From: Thermomicrobiales bacterium
GTDB lineage: Bacteria > Chloroflexota > Chloroflexia > Thermomicrobiales > UBA6265
DNA: 10,760 nt
Direction of reading: 5' to 3'
Assembly (NCBI GenBank): GCA_025928535.1
Contig: JAICJJ010000045.1
Coordinates: 1 to 10,760, forward strand
Positions 1-5,897 of the stretch are shown here, piece after piece (within the stretch, counting starts at the first letter, position 1; every line of letters begins with the position of its first letter). The notes below the pieces were generated by a model, which did no database searches, was not told the DNA's origin, and saw only the letters and a program-made list of their open reading frames with translations. The position numbers were made by a program, and so were the translations under genes.

Positions 1-312
1 CGGATTGCCACTATTGAAGGTCGTCGTCAGCGGCGGCGTGCCGATGCCGGTGTTGACCGTGTGATCGATGCCCTGGCTGGACAGCGCACTGTTGACGGAG
101 TTTTCCGTGAGCGTGACGATGCCCGCTCCGATCGCGTCGCCGCACTGGCCGGCCGTGAAGCCAAGGCCGATGCAGGTCGTCGCCGTATCGGCGACGTCAG
201 TCGCGCTCTGCGCGGACGCCGGCAATGCCACCGCGAACGGAATCGCGAGCCCGACGAGGGCCGCGCCCAGCCGCCACCCTGACAAGCGGCGCTCAACAAC
301 GGAATTGCTCAT
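1..312 (-). CDS. Secreted protein with signal peptide, partial (C-terminus beyond left edge)
   Basis: The open frame runs from an ATG at 310-312 leftwards without a stop to base 1, giving the first 104 residues. Residues 1-34 form a textbook Sec signal peptide: a charged start (ERR at 7-9), a hydrophobic core (about 15-30, LGAALVGLAIPFAVAL) and an AxA cleavage site (ASA, 32-34, before Q35). The mature start is rich in Ala, Gly, Thr and Asn, with two cysteines (C47, C57) spaced for a possible disulfide. A Shine-Dalgarno GGAGG lies at 322-326, 9 nt before the ATG, which fixes the start. The gene follows the propeller gene on the same strand after 186 nt and has its own candidate promoter (413-440). 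I do not recognise a family; the visible part is too short and low in complexity to name. Being secreted is well supported; function is unknown. Confidence 0.8.
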   Translation of the reverse strand, partial: MSNSVVERRLSGWRLGAALVGLAIPFAVALPASAQSATDVADTATTCIGLGFTAGQCGDAIGAGIVTLTENSVNSALSSQGIDHTVNTGIGTPPLTTTFNSGNP

Positions 313-412
313 TGATCTTTCCCTCCGCGACTCTCACCCCGAGCCCGTTCCTCACCGAACCGGCCCCCCCCAGGGACCGGAAGGTGGTAGGCACACGTTG
401 CACCCGGTTGAG

Positions 413-440
413 ATTGTACTACTTGCCGCCGCCAGGCGAA
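413..440 (-). promoter_or_regulatory. Candidate sigma-70-type promoter for the secreted-protein gene
   Basis: On the minus strand TTCGCC (435-440) is followed after 16 nt by TACAAT (413-418), one mismatch from the TATAAT -10 consensus. It would give a leader of about 95 nt before the ATG at 312. The -35 match is poor, so this rests mainly on the -10 box. The same TTCGCC-N16-TAnAAT layout is found at 4979-5006. Confidence 0.35.
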
Positions 441-498
441 ACCCCTCGGGTCCCGGTTTCCGCGCGAAGTGTCCGGACACCCGGTCCGGCGAGCGGCA

Positions 499-2067
499 TC
501 AGCTGCCGCTCCCCTTGACGGCGTAGAGAAAGCCGTCCTGGCTGCCGAAATAGGCGACGCCGCCGGCGACCGCCGCCGAGCCGTTGACCGCGCCGCCAGT
601 CGGATAGCCCCAGCGGGCGGCGCCGCTGGCCGCGTCGAGCGCGTAGAGCGTCGTCCCGCTGCCGACATAGATCGTCCCGCCCGCCACGACCGGCGACGAG
701 GCGATGCCGGCCCCGGTCGGGAAGAGCCATTTCGGCTTGCCATTGGCGACATCGACGGCGTAGACGCCGTTGTCCTTGCTGCCGAAGACGAGGGTCGAGC
801 CGGTCAGCGCCGGGGACGAATCGCCGCCGAGGGGGACTTGCCAGCGCTGCTCGCCCGTTTCGGCATCGAGCGCGACGAGCGACGGCGTGGTCGAACTGAC
901 GAACACCGTGCCGAGCCCAACGACCGGCGCGGCATAGAGATCGCCGCCGACCGTCGCTCGCCAACGCTCGTGTCCGTTCGAGATGTCGAGCGCGTAGACC
1001 TTGCCGGTGTCGTCGCCGACGAAGAGCGTGTCCTGGGCGATGGCCGGCGGACAGTAGATCAACCCCTCGGTCGTGTAATGCCAGACTTCGCGGCCCGACG
1101 CCGCATCGACCGCGTACAGTTGGCCTTCTTGCGTCGCGACATAGACGACCCGGCCAGCGACGACCGGCGAGGAGGGGCCGGCGAATCGGATCGGAATGCG
1201 CCACAATTCGCTTCCACTGCGGGCATCGATCGCGAAAAGCGAATAGCCGGCCTGGGCGAAGACGATGCCCTGGCTGATCGCCGGGGTGCCGCGCACGATG
1301 TAGCCGCCGAGATCGAACCGCCATTTTTCCTGGCCGCTGGCGGCGTCGAGCGCAAGCAGGTACCCGTCTTTCTCGCCGATGTAGACCGTGCCGCCGGCGA
1401 CGATCGGCGACGAATAGAGTTCGCCGCCCGTATAGACGCGCCAGGCCCGTTGCGGGCTTCCCATCGGCCCCGGCCCCGCCTCGACGCCGGTCCGGGCCGC
1501 GTCCGCCCGAAACATCGGCACATCGGCAGCCGCCAGCGGCGTCGGGCTGGCCGCGGCCTGTTCGAGCGGATCGGGCGTCGGGGTCGGCGTCGAGACCGCC
1601 GCCCCGCCGGAGCGCGGCAGCGTCGGCAGGTTGACCACCTGTCCGAGGATGGCGCCAAGGGCAATGGCGCTCGCGATCGTCAACCCGATCCCGGCGCGGG
1701 CAAAGGTGTGCTTGTCGGTTCGCAGCCGCCAGAGGCCGAGCAGCACCAGCGCCACGCCGATGGCGAACAGCCAGGCTCCGATGCCAGACAGCGACGTCAG
1801 CAGGAGGACGCCAGCGGCGAGGAACGCGCCGACCCAAATGAAGCCGCTTCCCGATCCTTCGTCGAGCGCGTGCTGCCGCCGCGCGATCGCTTCCCGTTCA
1901 CGGGCGGCGATCAGATAATCCGGCAGCGCGAATTGGGTTTGTGGGGTCGGACGCAGCCGGTTGTCCGGCTTGCGTTCGGGCAACGTTTCGCCGCATTCGA
2001 CGCAAAATCGATTCGTCGCTGGATTCGCCGTCCCGCAGGCGGAGCAGATTCGGGCCGGAGCAACCAT
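499..2067 (-). CDS. Zinc-ribbon, three-TM membrane protein with eight-repeat PQQ-like beta-propeller
   Basis: The 522-residue protein begins with a zinc ribbon (C8-x2-C11 ... C22-x2-C25). Three hydrophobic segments follow (about 76-94, 97-113 and 124-145), then a Thr/Pro-rich linker (about 155-180) and a propeller to the end. Eight repeats of the type SSPxVxGGxVYxGxxDGxLYALDAxSGxxxW are visible. The last lacks its closing Trp strand, and the segment RAWRV at 207-211, just before the first repeat, can supply it. The family (PQQ_2 / BamB-like) covers quinoprotein dehydrogenases and non-enzymatic propellers; the vicinal Cys-Cys disulfide of quinoprotein alcohol dehydrogenases is absent, so a scaffold or ligand-binding role is likelier. 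With the ribbon in the cytoplasm, three membrane passes would put the propeller outside. The ATG at 2067 is chosen because the ribbon starts at once; its ribosome site is weak (CGGAA). It is last in the cluster begun by the LOG gene. Confidence 0.93.
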   Translation of the reverse strand: MVAPARICSACGTANPATNRFCVECGETLPERKPDNRLRPTPQTQFALPDYLIAAREREAIARRQHALDEGSGSGFIWVGAFLAAGVLLLTSLSGIGAWLFAIGVALVLLGLWRLRTDKHTFARAGIGLTIASAIALGAILGQVVNLPTLPRSGGAAVSTPTPTPDPLEQAAASPTPLAAADVPMFRADAARTGVEAGPGPMGSPQRAWRVYTGGELYSSPIVAGGTVYIGEKDGYLLALDAASGQEKWRFDLGGYIVRGTPAISQGIVFAQAGYSLFAIDARSGSELWRIPIRFAGPSSPVVAGRVVYVATQEGQLYAVDAASGREVWHYTTEGLIYCPPAIAQDTLFVGDDTGKVYALDISNGHERWRATVGGDLYAAPVVGLGTVFVSSTTPSLVALDAETGEQRWQVPLGGDSSPALTGSTLVFGSKDNGVYAVDVANGKPKWLFPTGAGIASSPVVAGGTIYVGSGTTLYALDAASGAARWGYPTGGAVNGSAAVAGGVAYFGSQDGFLYAVKGSGS

Positions 2068-2100
2068 GGACGGTTCCGATGGGGCGCCAAGCGGATGATG

Positions 2101-2142
2101 CGGTCAGGATAGACCGTCGCGGCGCCCGGGGCCACCCCGGGC
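2101..2142. repeat. Two adjacent intergenic hairpins between methyltransferase and propeller genes
   Basis: A perfect 8-bp stem GCCCGGGG (2124-2131) / CCCCGGGC (2135-2142) with loop CCA is followed, in transcription order, by a 5-bp stem CGGTC (2101-2105) / GACCG (2112-2116). Both lie in the 89-nt gap after the methyltransferase stop. Neither is followed by a T-run on the minus strand, so this is not a standard intrinsic terminator. It may slow polymerase, protect the upstream message, or be chance in GC-rich DNA. Confidence 0.45.
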
Positions 2143-2156
2143 CGATGCCGTCGCCG

Positions 2157-2831
2157 TCACGGGCGGATCGGGCGCTCGGCGGAGCAGATGATCCAGGGAA
2201 ACGAGCCGCCGACGAAAACCTCCGCGAAATGTTCGCCGACCAGCCGCGCGAATGCGCCGTGCGACCAGAACTGACGGTGGTCAGGATCGCTGCCGGGCGG
2301 ACGGATGGCCAGGTTCTTGCCCCGCGCCACGTTGGCGAGGGAAAAGATCGGCTCGTGCGGCACGCTCAGCACCACGCCACGCCGCGCCACGCGCGCGAAT
2401 TCGGCCAACGCCCGCGCCGGACCGTCGCCCGGCAGGTGCTCCAGCACCTCGAAACAGCAGACGACGTCGAACGAGCGGTCCGCAAATGGCAAATCGGTGA
2501 TGCTCCCGCGCGCGAAGGTCGCTTCCGGATTGGTCGTCATCGCCAACCGCAACGCGGCGTCGCTCAACTCACAGCCAGTGAGGCGCAGGCCGGGCATCCG
2601 GTCCAACAGCAAGCGGGCGACGAACCCTTCGCCACAGCCGGCATCCAGCGCGCGCTCCGGGGCCAGGGCCGCGACGCGTTCGACGATCGTCCGGTGGAAG
2701 CGGTCGATCAACGTCCGCTGGACGGGATTGGCGCTGGTGTGTTTGCGATAGTTGCTCGACTCCCGGGCGTGCCGCTCGAGGTCGATGCTGGCGACGTCGA
2801 TTGTCGCCGTGTCGCGCCAGGTTTCAACCAC
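2157..2831 (-). CDS. Class I SAM-dependent methyltransferase
   Basis: The 224-residue protein has the standard class I Rossmann layout. Motif I, ALDAGCGEGF, is at 61-70, binding S-adenosylmethionine. The acidic end of strand 2 (E88 in GCELS) should bind the ribose hydroxyls. The segment FADRSFDVVCCFEVLEHL (116-133) is the Methyltransf_11-type motif around strand 4. The N-terminal 50 residues, with RESSNYRKHTSANPVQR, form the helical cap that usually contacts the acceptor and resemble those of methyltransferases in glycan and lipid clusters. No membrane segment or signal is seen, so it is cytoplasmic. The start is GTG (2829-2831), backed by GAGGG at 2840-2844, 8 nt upstream. It follows the glycosyltransferase after 107 nt on the same strand. 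The substrate cannot be read from the sequence; a sugar, a lipid-linked glycan or a quinone-like small molecule all remain possible. Confidence 0.92.
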   Translation of the reverse strand: MVETWRDTATIDVASIDLERHARESSNYRKHTSANPVQRTLIDRFHRTIVERVAALAPERALDAGCGEGFVARLLLDRMPGLRLTGCELSDAALRLAMTTNPEATFARGSITDLPFADRSFDVVCCFEVLEHLPGDGPARALAEFARVARRGVVLSVPHEPIFSLANVARGKNLAIRPPGSDPDHRQFWSHGAFARLVGEHFAEVFVGGSFPWIICSAERPIRP

Positions 2832-2938
2832 TGATCCTTCCCTCGCCTCCCCCCATCCCGTTCGGAATGTCGCTCCAGCCTACGCACGAGAGCGGCCATC
2901 CTCGCACGAACGAGGCTCGCCCGTCTGGACAGGCCGGA

Positions 2939-4081
2939 TCAATCGTGCAGCACGCGTTCCTCGCCGGCCACGGGCAACCCGATCGCTTCGCGCAACGGCG
3001 TCGTGCGCGCGGCGTCTTCCGGCGACTGAGCGCCATGCGCCAGCAATTCCCCAAGCAGACCAAGTCCGAAAAACTGGACGCCGATCACCACCAGCAACAC
3101 CCCCAGGAGGAGCAGTGGCCGGGTGCCGATCGCTTCGCCGAAGAACAGTTTCGCCGCCGACAGGAAGAGCAGGACCAGAACGCCGAGCGAGAGGGCGATC
3201 AGACCCGGCAGGCCGAAAAGATGCATCGGCCGTTGCCGATACCCGGTCAGGAAGGTCACGGTCAGCAGATCGAAAAAGCCCTTGGTCAGCCGCGACCAAC
3301 CGTACTTCGACGCGCCCCAGCGCCGCGGGTGATGGACCACCGGCAATTCGCCGACGGAGAAGCCTTCGCCGTGCGCCAGCACCGGCGTGAAGCGATGCAA
3401 TTCGCCGTAGATCCGGATGGTGCGGACGACTTCGAGGCGATAGGCCTTGTAGCCGCAATTGAAATCGTGGAGCGGCACGCCCGACACACGGCGTACGGCC
3501 GCGTTAAAGATGCGGCTGGGAAACGTCTTGCCGAACGGGTCCTGTCGGCGCTGCTTCCAACCGGAAACGACATCGTAGCCATCGTTCAGCATCTCGAGGA
3601 AGCGTGGCAATTCGTCCGGGTCGTCTTGCAGATCGCCATCCATCGTCACGACCGCGTCGCCGCGAACGACGGAAAAGCCGGACGCCAGCGCGCGGGCCTT
3701 GCCGAAGTTGCGCCGGTGCCGAATGGCGACGATGCGCGCGTCGCCGGCGGCGAGTTCGCGGATCACATTCCAGGTGCCGTCGCGCGAGCCGTCGTCGATG
3801 ATGACGATCTCGTAGGGCAACCCGATGGCGGTCAGGTTGTTGGTCAGCCGCCGGTGCAATTCGCGCAGATTGCCTTCTTCGTCGAAAACCGGGATCACGA
3901 TCGAGACCGACGCGACCGGCGACGATCCCGACGGCTCGGCAACGGAACCGACCGCCGCCATCGCCGGCGCGCGGAGCATGCCAGGCACGCTGTCGATCGC
4001 CGCTGCGCCGACGCTCTTCACAACCATGTCCATTCCATCGCCGACCCATTTCCCGCGATTCGGTAGGGCATCCGCGTCCAT
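2939..4081 (-). CDS. GtrB/DPM1-like family 2 glycosyltransferase with two C-terminal TM segments
   Basis: The 380-residue protein has a GT-A domain from about residue 58: SIVIPVFDEEGNL (60-72), IVIIDDGSRDGT (92-103), NFGKARALASGF (125-136) and the metal-binding MDGDLQDDP (147-155). The GYKAYR segment (210-215) and HPRRWGASKYG (251-261) are typical of the dolichol/polyprenyl-phosphate sugar transferase branch (DPM1, GtrB, ArnC). Two membrane segments follow (about 289-311 and 321-345). This family moves a sugar from a nucleotide donor to a polyprenyl phosphate on the inner membrane face. The first 55 residues are low-complexity and not part of the fold, so a start at Met17 or Met19 is possible. 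I keep ATG 4081 because AGGA (4087-4090) sits 5 nt before it. That site overlaps the TAG stop of the upstream LOG gene, a sign of coupled translation. Confidence 0.94.
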   Translation of the reverse strand: MDADALPNRGKWVGDGMDMVVKSVGAAAIDSVPGMLRAPAMAAVGSVAEPSGSSPVASVSIVIPVFDEEGNLRELHRRLTNNLTAIGLPYEIVIIDDGSRDGTWNVIRELAAGDARIVAIRHRRNFGKARALASGFSVVRGDAVVTMDGDLQDDPDELPRFLEMLNDGYDVVSGWKQRRQDPFGKTFPSRIFNAAVRRVSGVPLHDFNCGYKAYRLEVVRTIRIYGELHRFTPVLAHGEGFSVGELPVVHHPRRWGASKYGWSRLTKGFFDLLTVTFLTGYRQRPMHLFGLPGLIALSLGVLVLLFLSAAKLFFGEAIGTRPLLLLGVLLVVIGVQFFGLGLLGELLAHGAQSPEDAARTTPLREAIGLPVAGEERVLHD

Positions 4082-4086
4082 TATCG

Positions 4087-4091
4087 TCCTA
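4087..4091 (-). promoter_or_regulatory. Ribosome binding site of the glycosyltransferase overlapping the LOG stop codon
   Basis: On the minus strand the sequence TAGGA contains both the TAG stop of the upstream gene (4089-4091) and the AGGA ribosome site (4087-4090), 5 nt before the glycosyltransferase ATG. This supports the longest start and suggests translational coupling. Confidence 0.6.
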
Positions 4092-4910
4092 ACGTCCCTT
4101 GCGCGCGTCGGCCGCGGCCCGCGCCGAAAGGTCCGCCGCGTGTCGCGCGTCGATCATCAGCGATACGGCGTGCTCCGGATCGTCCGTCACCGTCAGCAGC
4201 CGAAACTCGTGGGGATCGAGCGTGCGCTCCGGAATCATCGCCGATTCCATCCAATCGAGCAGCCCCCGCCAGTACGACTCGCCGATCAGCACGACCGGAA
4301 ACGGGCACAACTTGCCGGTCTGGATCAGCGTCAGCGCTTCGAACAGTTCATCCAGCGTGCCGAAGCCGCCCGGAAAGATGATGAAGCCGACCGAGTATTT
4401 GACGAACATCGTCTTGCGCACGAAGAAGTAGTGGAAATTGAGCGGCAACGTGAGATACGGATTGAAACTCTGTTCGTGGGGCAATTCGATGTTCGCGCCG
4501 ATCGACAGCCCGCCCGCCTCGAACGCGCCCCGGTTGGCCGCTTCCATGATCCCCGGCCCGCCTCCGGTGATGGTCGCGAACCCCGCGTTCGCAAGGCGCG
4601 CGCCGATGTCGCGCGCCAGATCGTTCATCGGGCGACCGGGTCCGATGCGAGCCGAGCCGAAGATCGCGACGCCATACGGGATCTCCGCCAACGCGTTGAA
4701 GCCGGCGACGAATTCCCCTTCGATGCGCAAGACCCGCCAGGGATCGGTGTGCAGAAACGACGCGTCGCGCGTCGGCACGCCGGGGCAGTGCGAAAAGAGG
4801 AGTTCGTCTTCGGTCGGTTGGCCCAGCCGCGCGGCCCGCGCCAGCGTCGGATTCGGCACCGGCCTCGCGGGAACGTCGGCGGCATCATCGCGTGCGGACG
4901 AACTGGTCAT
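4089..4910 (-). CDS. LOG-family (TIGR00730) Rossmann-fold protein, probable nucleotide 5'-monophosphate phosphoribohydrolase
   Basis: The 273-residue protein carries the two LOG signatures: GGGPGIMEAANRGAFEAGG (116-134) and PGGFGTLDELFEAL (180-193). It also has the leading GSAR motif (85-88) and an RK pair in the helix between the signatures (R165, K166), where LOG enzymes hold catalytic and phosphate contacts. LOG enzymes cleave cytokinin-type or purine nucleoside 5'-monophosphates to base plus ribose phosphate; older lysine-decarboxylase names for the family are wrong. About 75 residues precede the Rossmann core, as in the longer bacterial branch of the family; the first 20 are Ala/Pro-rich and probably disordered. 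The frame stays open far upstream (to 5717), but homology ends here and the ATG at 4908-4910 has GGAG 10 nt before it. It is first in the four-gene minus-strand cluster and diverges from the lipoprotein gene. The true substrate here is unknown. Confidence 0.92.
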   Translation of the reverse strand: MTSSSARDDAADVPARPVPNPTLARAARLGQPTEDELLFSHCPGVPTRDASFLHTDPWRVLRIEGEFVAGFNALAEIPYGVAIFGSARIGPGRPMNDLARDIGARLANAGFATITGGGPGIMEAANRGAFEAGGLSIGANIELPHEQSFNPYLTLPLNFHYFFVRKTMFVKYSVGFIIFPGGFGTLDELFEALTLIQTGKLCPFPVVLIGESYWRGLLDWMESAMIPERTLDPHEFRLLTVTDDPEHAVSLMIDARHAADLSARAAADARKGR

Positions 4911-4972
4911 CGGCCATCGGCTCCGGCTCGTATCGACGCGCCCACGCGGCGCAGCGGCAGTGTAGCCCGAGG

Positions 4973-4998
4973 CGTCTGTTCGCCGGACCCGGCAGACG
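4973..4998. repeat. Nested inverted repeat in the divergent control region
   Basis: Outer arms CGTCTG (4973-4978) and CAGACG (4993-4998) enclose inner arms GCCGG (4982-4986) and CCGGC (4989-4993). It overlaps the candidate -35 box and spacer of the plus-strand promoter, an operator-like position between the LOG gene and the lipoprotein gene. It could also be chance in GC-rich DNA. Confidence 0.4.
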
Positions 4999-5006
4999 GG
5001 TAGAAT
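4979..5006 (+). promoter_or_regulatory. Candidate promoter for the lipoprotein gene
   Basis: TTCGCC (4979-4984) is followed after 16 nt by TAGAAT (5001-5006), one mismatch from TATAAT. Transcription from about 5013 would give a short leader holding the AGGA ribosome site (5028-5031) ahead of ATG 5037. The -35 box is weak. The layout matches the candidate promoter at 413-440 on the other strand. Confidence 0.4.
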
Positions 5007-5016
5007 CGGACCCGGC
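4984..5016. repeat. Perfect 10-nt direct repeat flanking the -10 box
   Basis: CGGACCCGGC occurs at 4984-4993 and again at 5007-5016, 23 nt apart start to start (about two helical turns), with the TAGAAT box between them. Placement fits a regulator binding two tandem half-sites across the promoter. Confidence 0.5.
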
Positions 5017-5036
5017 CGCAACAGGCCAGGATCACG

Positions 5037-5714
5037 ATGCCGCCAGCAGACGCGCGGTCGCGCCCGCATGGGCCGAACGCGACCCCGAAAACCGAAAAGA
5101 CGGCGACGCCAGGCATCGCCGCGTCCTTCGACGCGCAGCGCCCCGGCGACCGTCGCATGGCGGGCGGTCGGCAGGTCGCCGCGATTTTGCTCGTGCTCGT
5201 CGGTCTGGCCGGGTGCGGCGCCCCCTCGACGCCCTACTCGCCCACGCCTTCGCCGGCGGCAACGCCGGACGCCCGCCCAATCGCAACGGCGGCGATGGCG
5301 ACGCCCACGCCAGCCATCCCGGCCGCGTTCGGCGACATTGGGTCTCCCGTCTCGCGCCCTGGCGGCGCGGTCGGACGCGTGGTTTGGGCCCGCGCGGTCG
5401 ATCCGTCCACCAAGGCGCCGGTCGACCCGACCACGGAATTTCCCGCTGACGCGACCGCGATCTACGCCGTCGTGCCAGTGGTCCGCCTCGCGCCCAGCGC
5501 CCGCTTGACGGCCGACTGGAGTTACAACGGCGCGTCGCTCGACGCCTTCAGCCAGACCGTGGCAGGCCGCGACCGGCCCGGCGCCGGCTGGGTCGAATTT
5601 CACATCACCCGCTCGGACGCCATGAAGTGGCCGACCGGCGCCTACACGATCGTCGTGCGGCTCGACGACGCGGTCGTCCAGACCGCCGCGGTCACGGTCG
5701 GCGTCGCGCCCTGA
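5037..5714 (+). CDS. Putative lipoprotein with Thr/Pro-rich linker and C-terminal beta-rich (Ig-like) domain
   Basis: From Met41 (ATG 5157) the sequence is a typical lipoprotein leader: MAGGRQVAAILLVLVGLAGC with the LAGC lipobox and Cys60. A Pro/Thr/Ala-rich tether (about 61-95) follows, then about 120 residues of alternating strands with WARAVDP, TADWSYNGASLDAF and a WPTGAYTIVVRLDD end, resembling an Ig- or Fn3-like sandwich. It should be anchored to the outer membrane face. The start is uncertain. ATG 5037 has AGGA 5 nt upstream and the candidate promoter, and residues 1-40 keep a GC-rich third position; but they would make an unusually long hydrophilic stretch before the signal. ATG 5157 gives a normal 185-residue lipoprotein but lacks a ribosome site, and no GTG or TTG lies between. 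No enzyme motif is visible; a binding or structural role is a guess. Confidence 0.82.
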   Translation: MPPADARSRPHGPNATPKTEKTATPGIAASFDAQRPGDRRMAGGRQVAAILLVLVGLAGCGAPSTPYSPTPSPAATPDARPIATAAMATPTPAIPAAFGDIGSPVSRPGGAVGRVVWARAVDPSTKAPVDPTTEFPADATAIYAVVPVVRLAPSARLTADWSYNGASLDAFSQTVAGRDRPGAGWVEFHITRSDAMKWPTGAYTIVVRLDDAVVQTAAVTVGVAP

Positions 5715-5729
5715 CACGCTTCGCCATCC

Positions 5730-5759
5730 TTGCAGGCGGTCGCCGCCCGGTGCTACGCT
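5730..5759 (+). promoter_or_regulatory. Weak candidate promoter for the small plus-strand gene
   Basis: TTGCAG (5730-5735), 18 nt, then TACGCT (5754-5759). Both boxes match the sigma-70 consensus at only half the positions, so read-through from the lipoprotein gene is an equal possibility. A small GGCGG/CCGCC hairpin (5735-5747) overlaps the -35 box and has no T-run after it. Confidence 0.2.
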
Positions 5760-5865
5760 GAAACGTACTGGATGCCCAACGGGCAGACGCGAGCGCCGGC
5801 CGACCGCCGCGCGCGAAGCCGACCAGCGACGCTCCCCGCCGACTCCTCAGCGCAGGACCGGATCA

Positions 5866-5885
5866 CGGGAACGATGTCGTTCCCG
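5866..5885. repeat. 20-nt near-perfect palindrome just upstream of the small-gene ribosome site
   Basis: Nine-base arms CGGGAACGA (5866-5874) and TCGTTCCCG (5877-5885) flank a TG centre with no mismatch in the arms. It ends 2 nt before the GAGG ribosome site at 5888. As DNA it fits a dimeric repressor site; as RNA it would fold next to the ribosome site. Confidence 0.65.
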
Positions 5886-5887
5886 CC

Positions 5888-5891
5888 GAGG
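5888..5891 (+). promoter_or_regulatory. Ribosome binding site deciding the start of the 117-residue protein
   Basis: GAGG, 6 nt before ATG 5898. Upstream in-frame ATGs (5730, 5772, 5874) lack a comparable site, and the palindrome at 5866-5885 would fall inside the coding region if they were used. Confidence 0.55.
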
Positions 5892-5897
5892 TTCACG

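Noticed and set aside
469..480. 12-nt palindrome GTGTCCGGACAC downstream of the propeller stop
   Set aside because: Short, has no loop for an RNA hairpin and no T-run; expected by chance in a 10-kb GC-rich window.
499..1530. PQQ-dependent dehydrogenase function for the propeller protein
   Set aside because: The vicinal cysteine pair of quinoprotein alcohol dehydrogenases is absent, and the repeats are plain PQQ_2/BamB type.
469..2112. A 547-codon plus-strand open frame opposite the propeller gene
   Set aside because: Arg/Asp/Ala-rich shadow of the propeller coding sequence; no ribosome site and no recognisable fold.
2900..2915. CCTCG/CGAGG hairpin after the glycosyltransferase gene as terminator
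   Set aside because: Only a 5-bp stem with no T-run on the minus strand, and the next gene follows within about 70 nt in the same direction.
4089..4910. Lysine decarboxylase annotation
   Set aside because: PGGxGTxxE proteins were misnamed this way; they belong to the LOG phosphoribohydrolase family.
4911..5717. Upstream extension of the LOG frame to 5717
   Set aside because: This stretch is antisense to the lipoprotein gene and is Arg/Gly-rich; LOG homology and a ribosome site support ATG 4910.
5866..5885. LexA/SOS box
   Set aside because: The GAAC and GTTC cores are 6 nt apart, not the 4 nt of the Gram-positive box, and no SOS gene is nearby.
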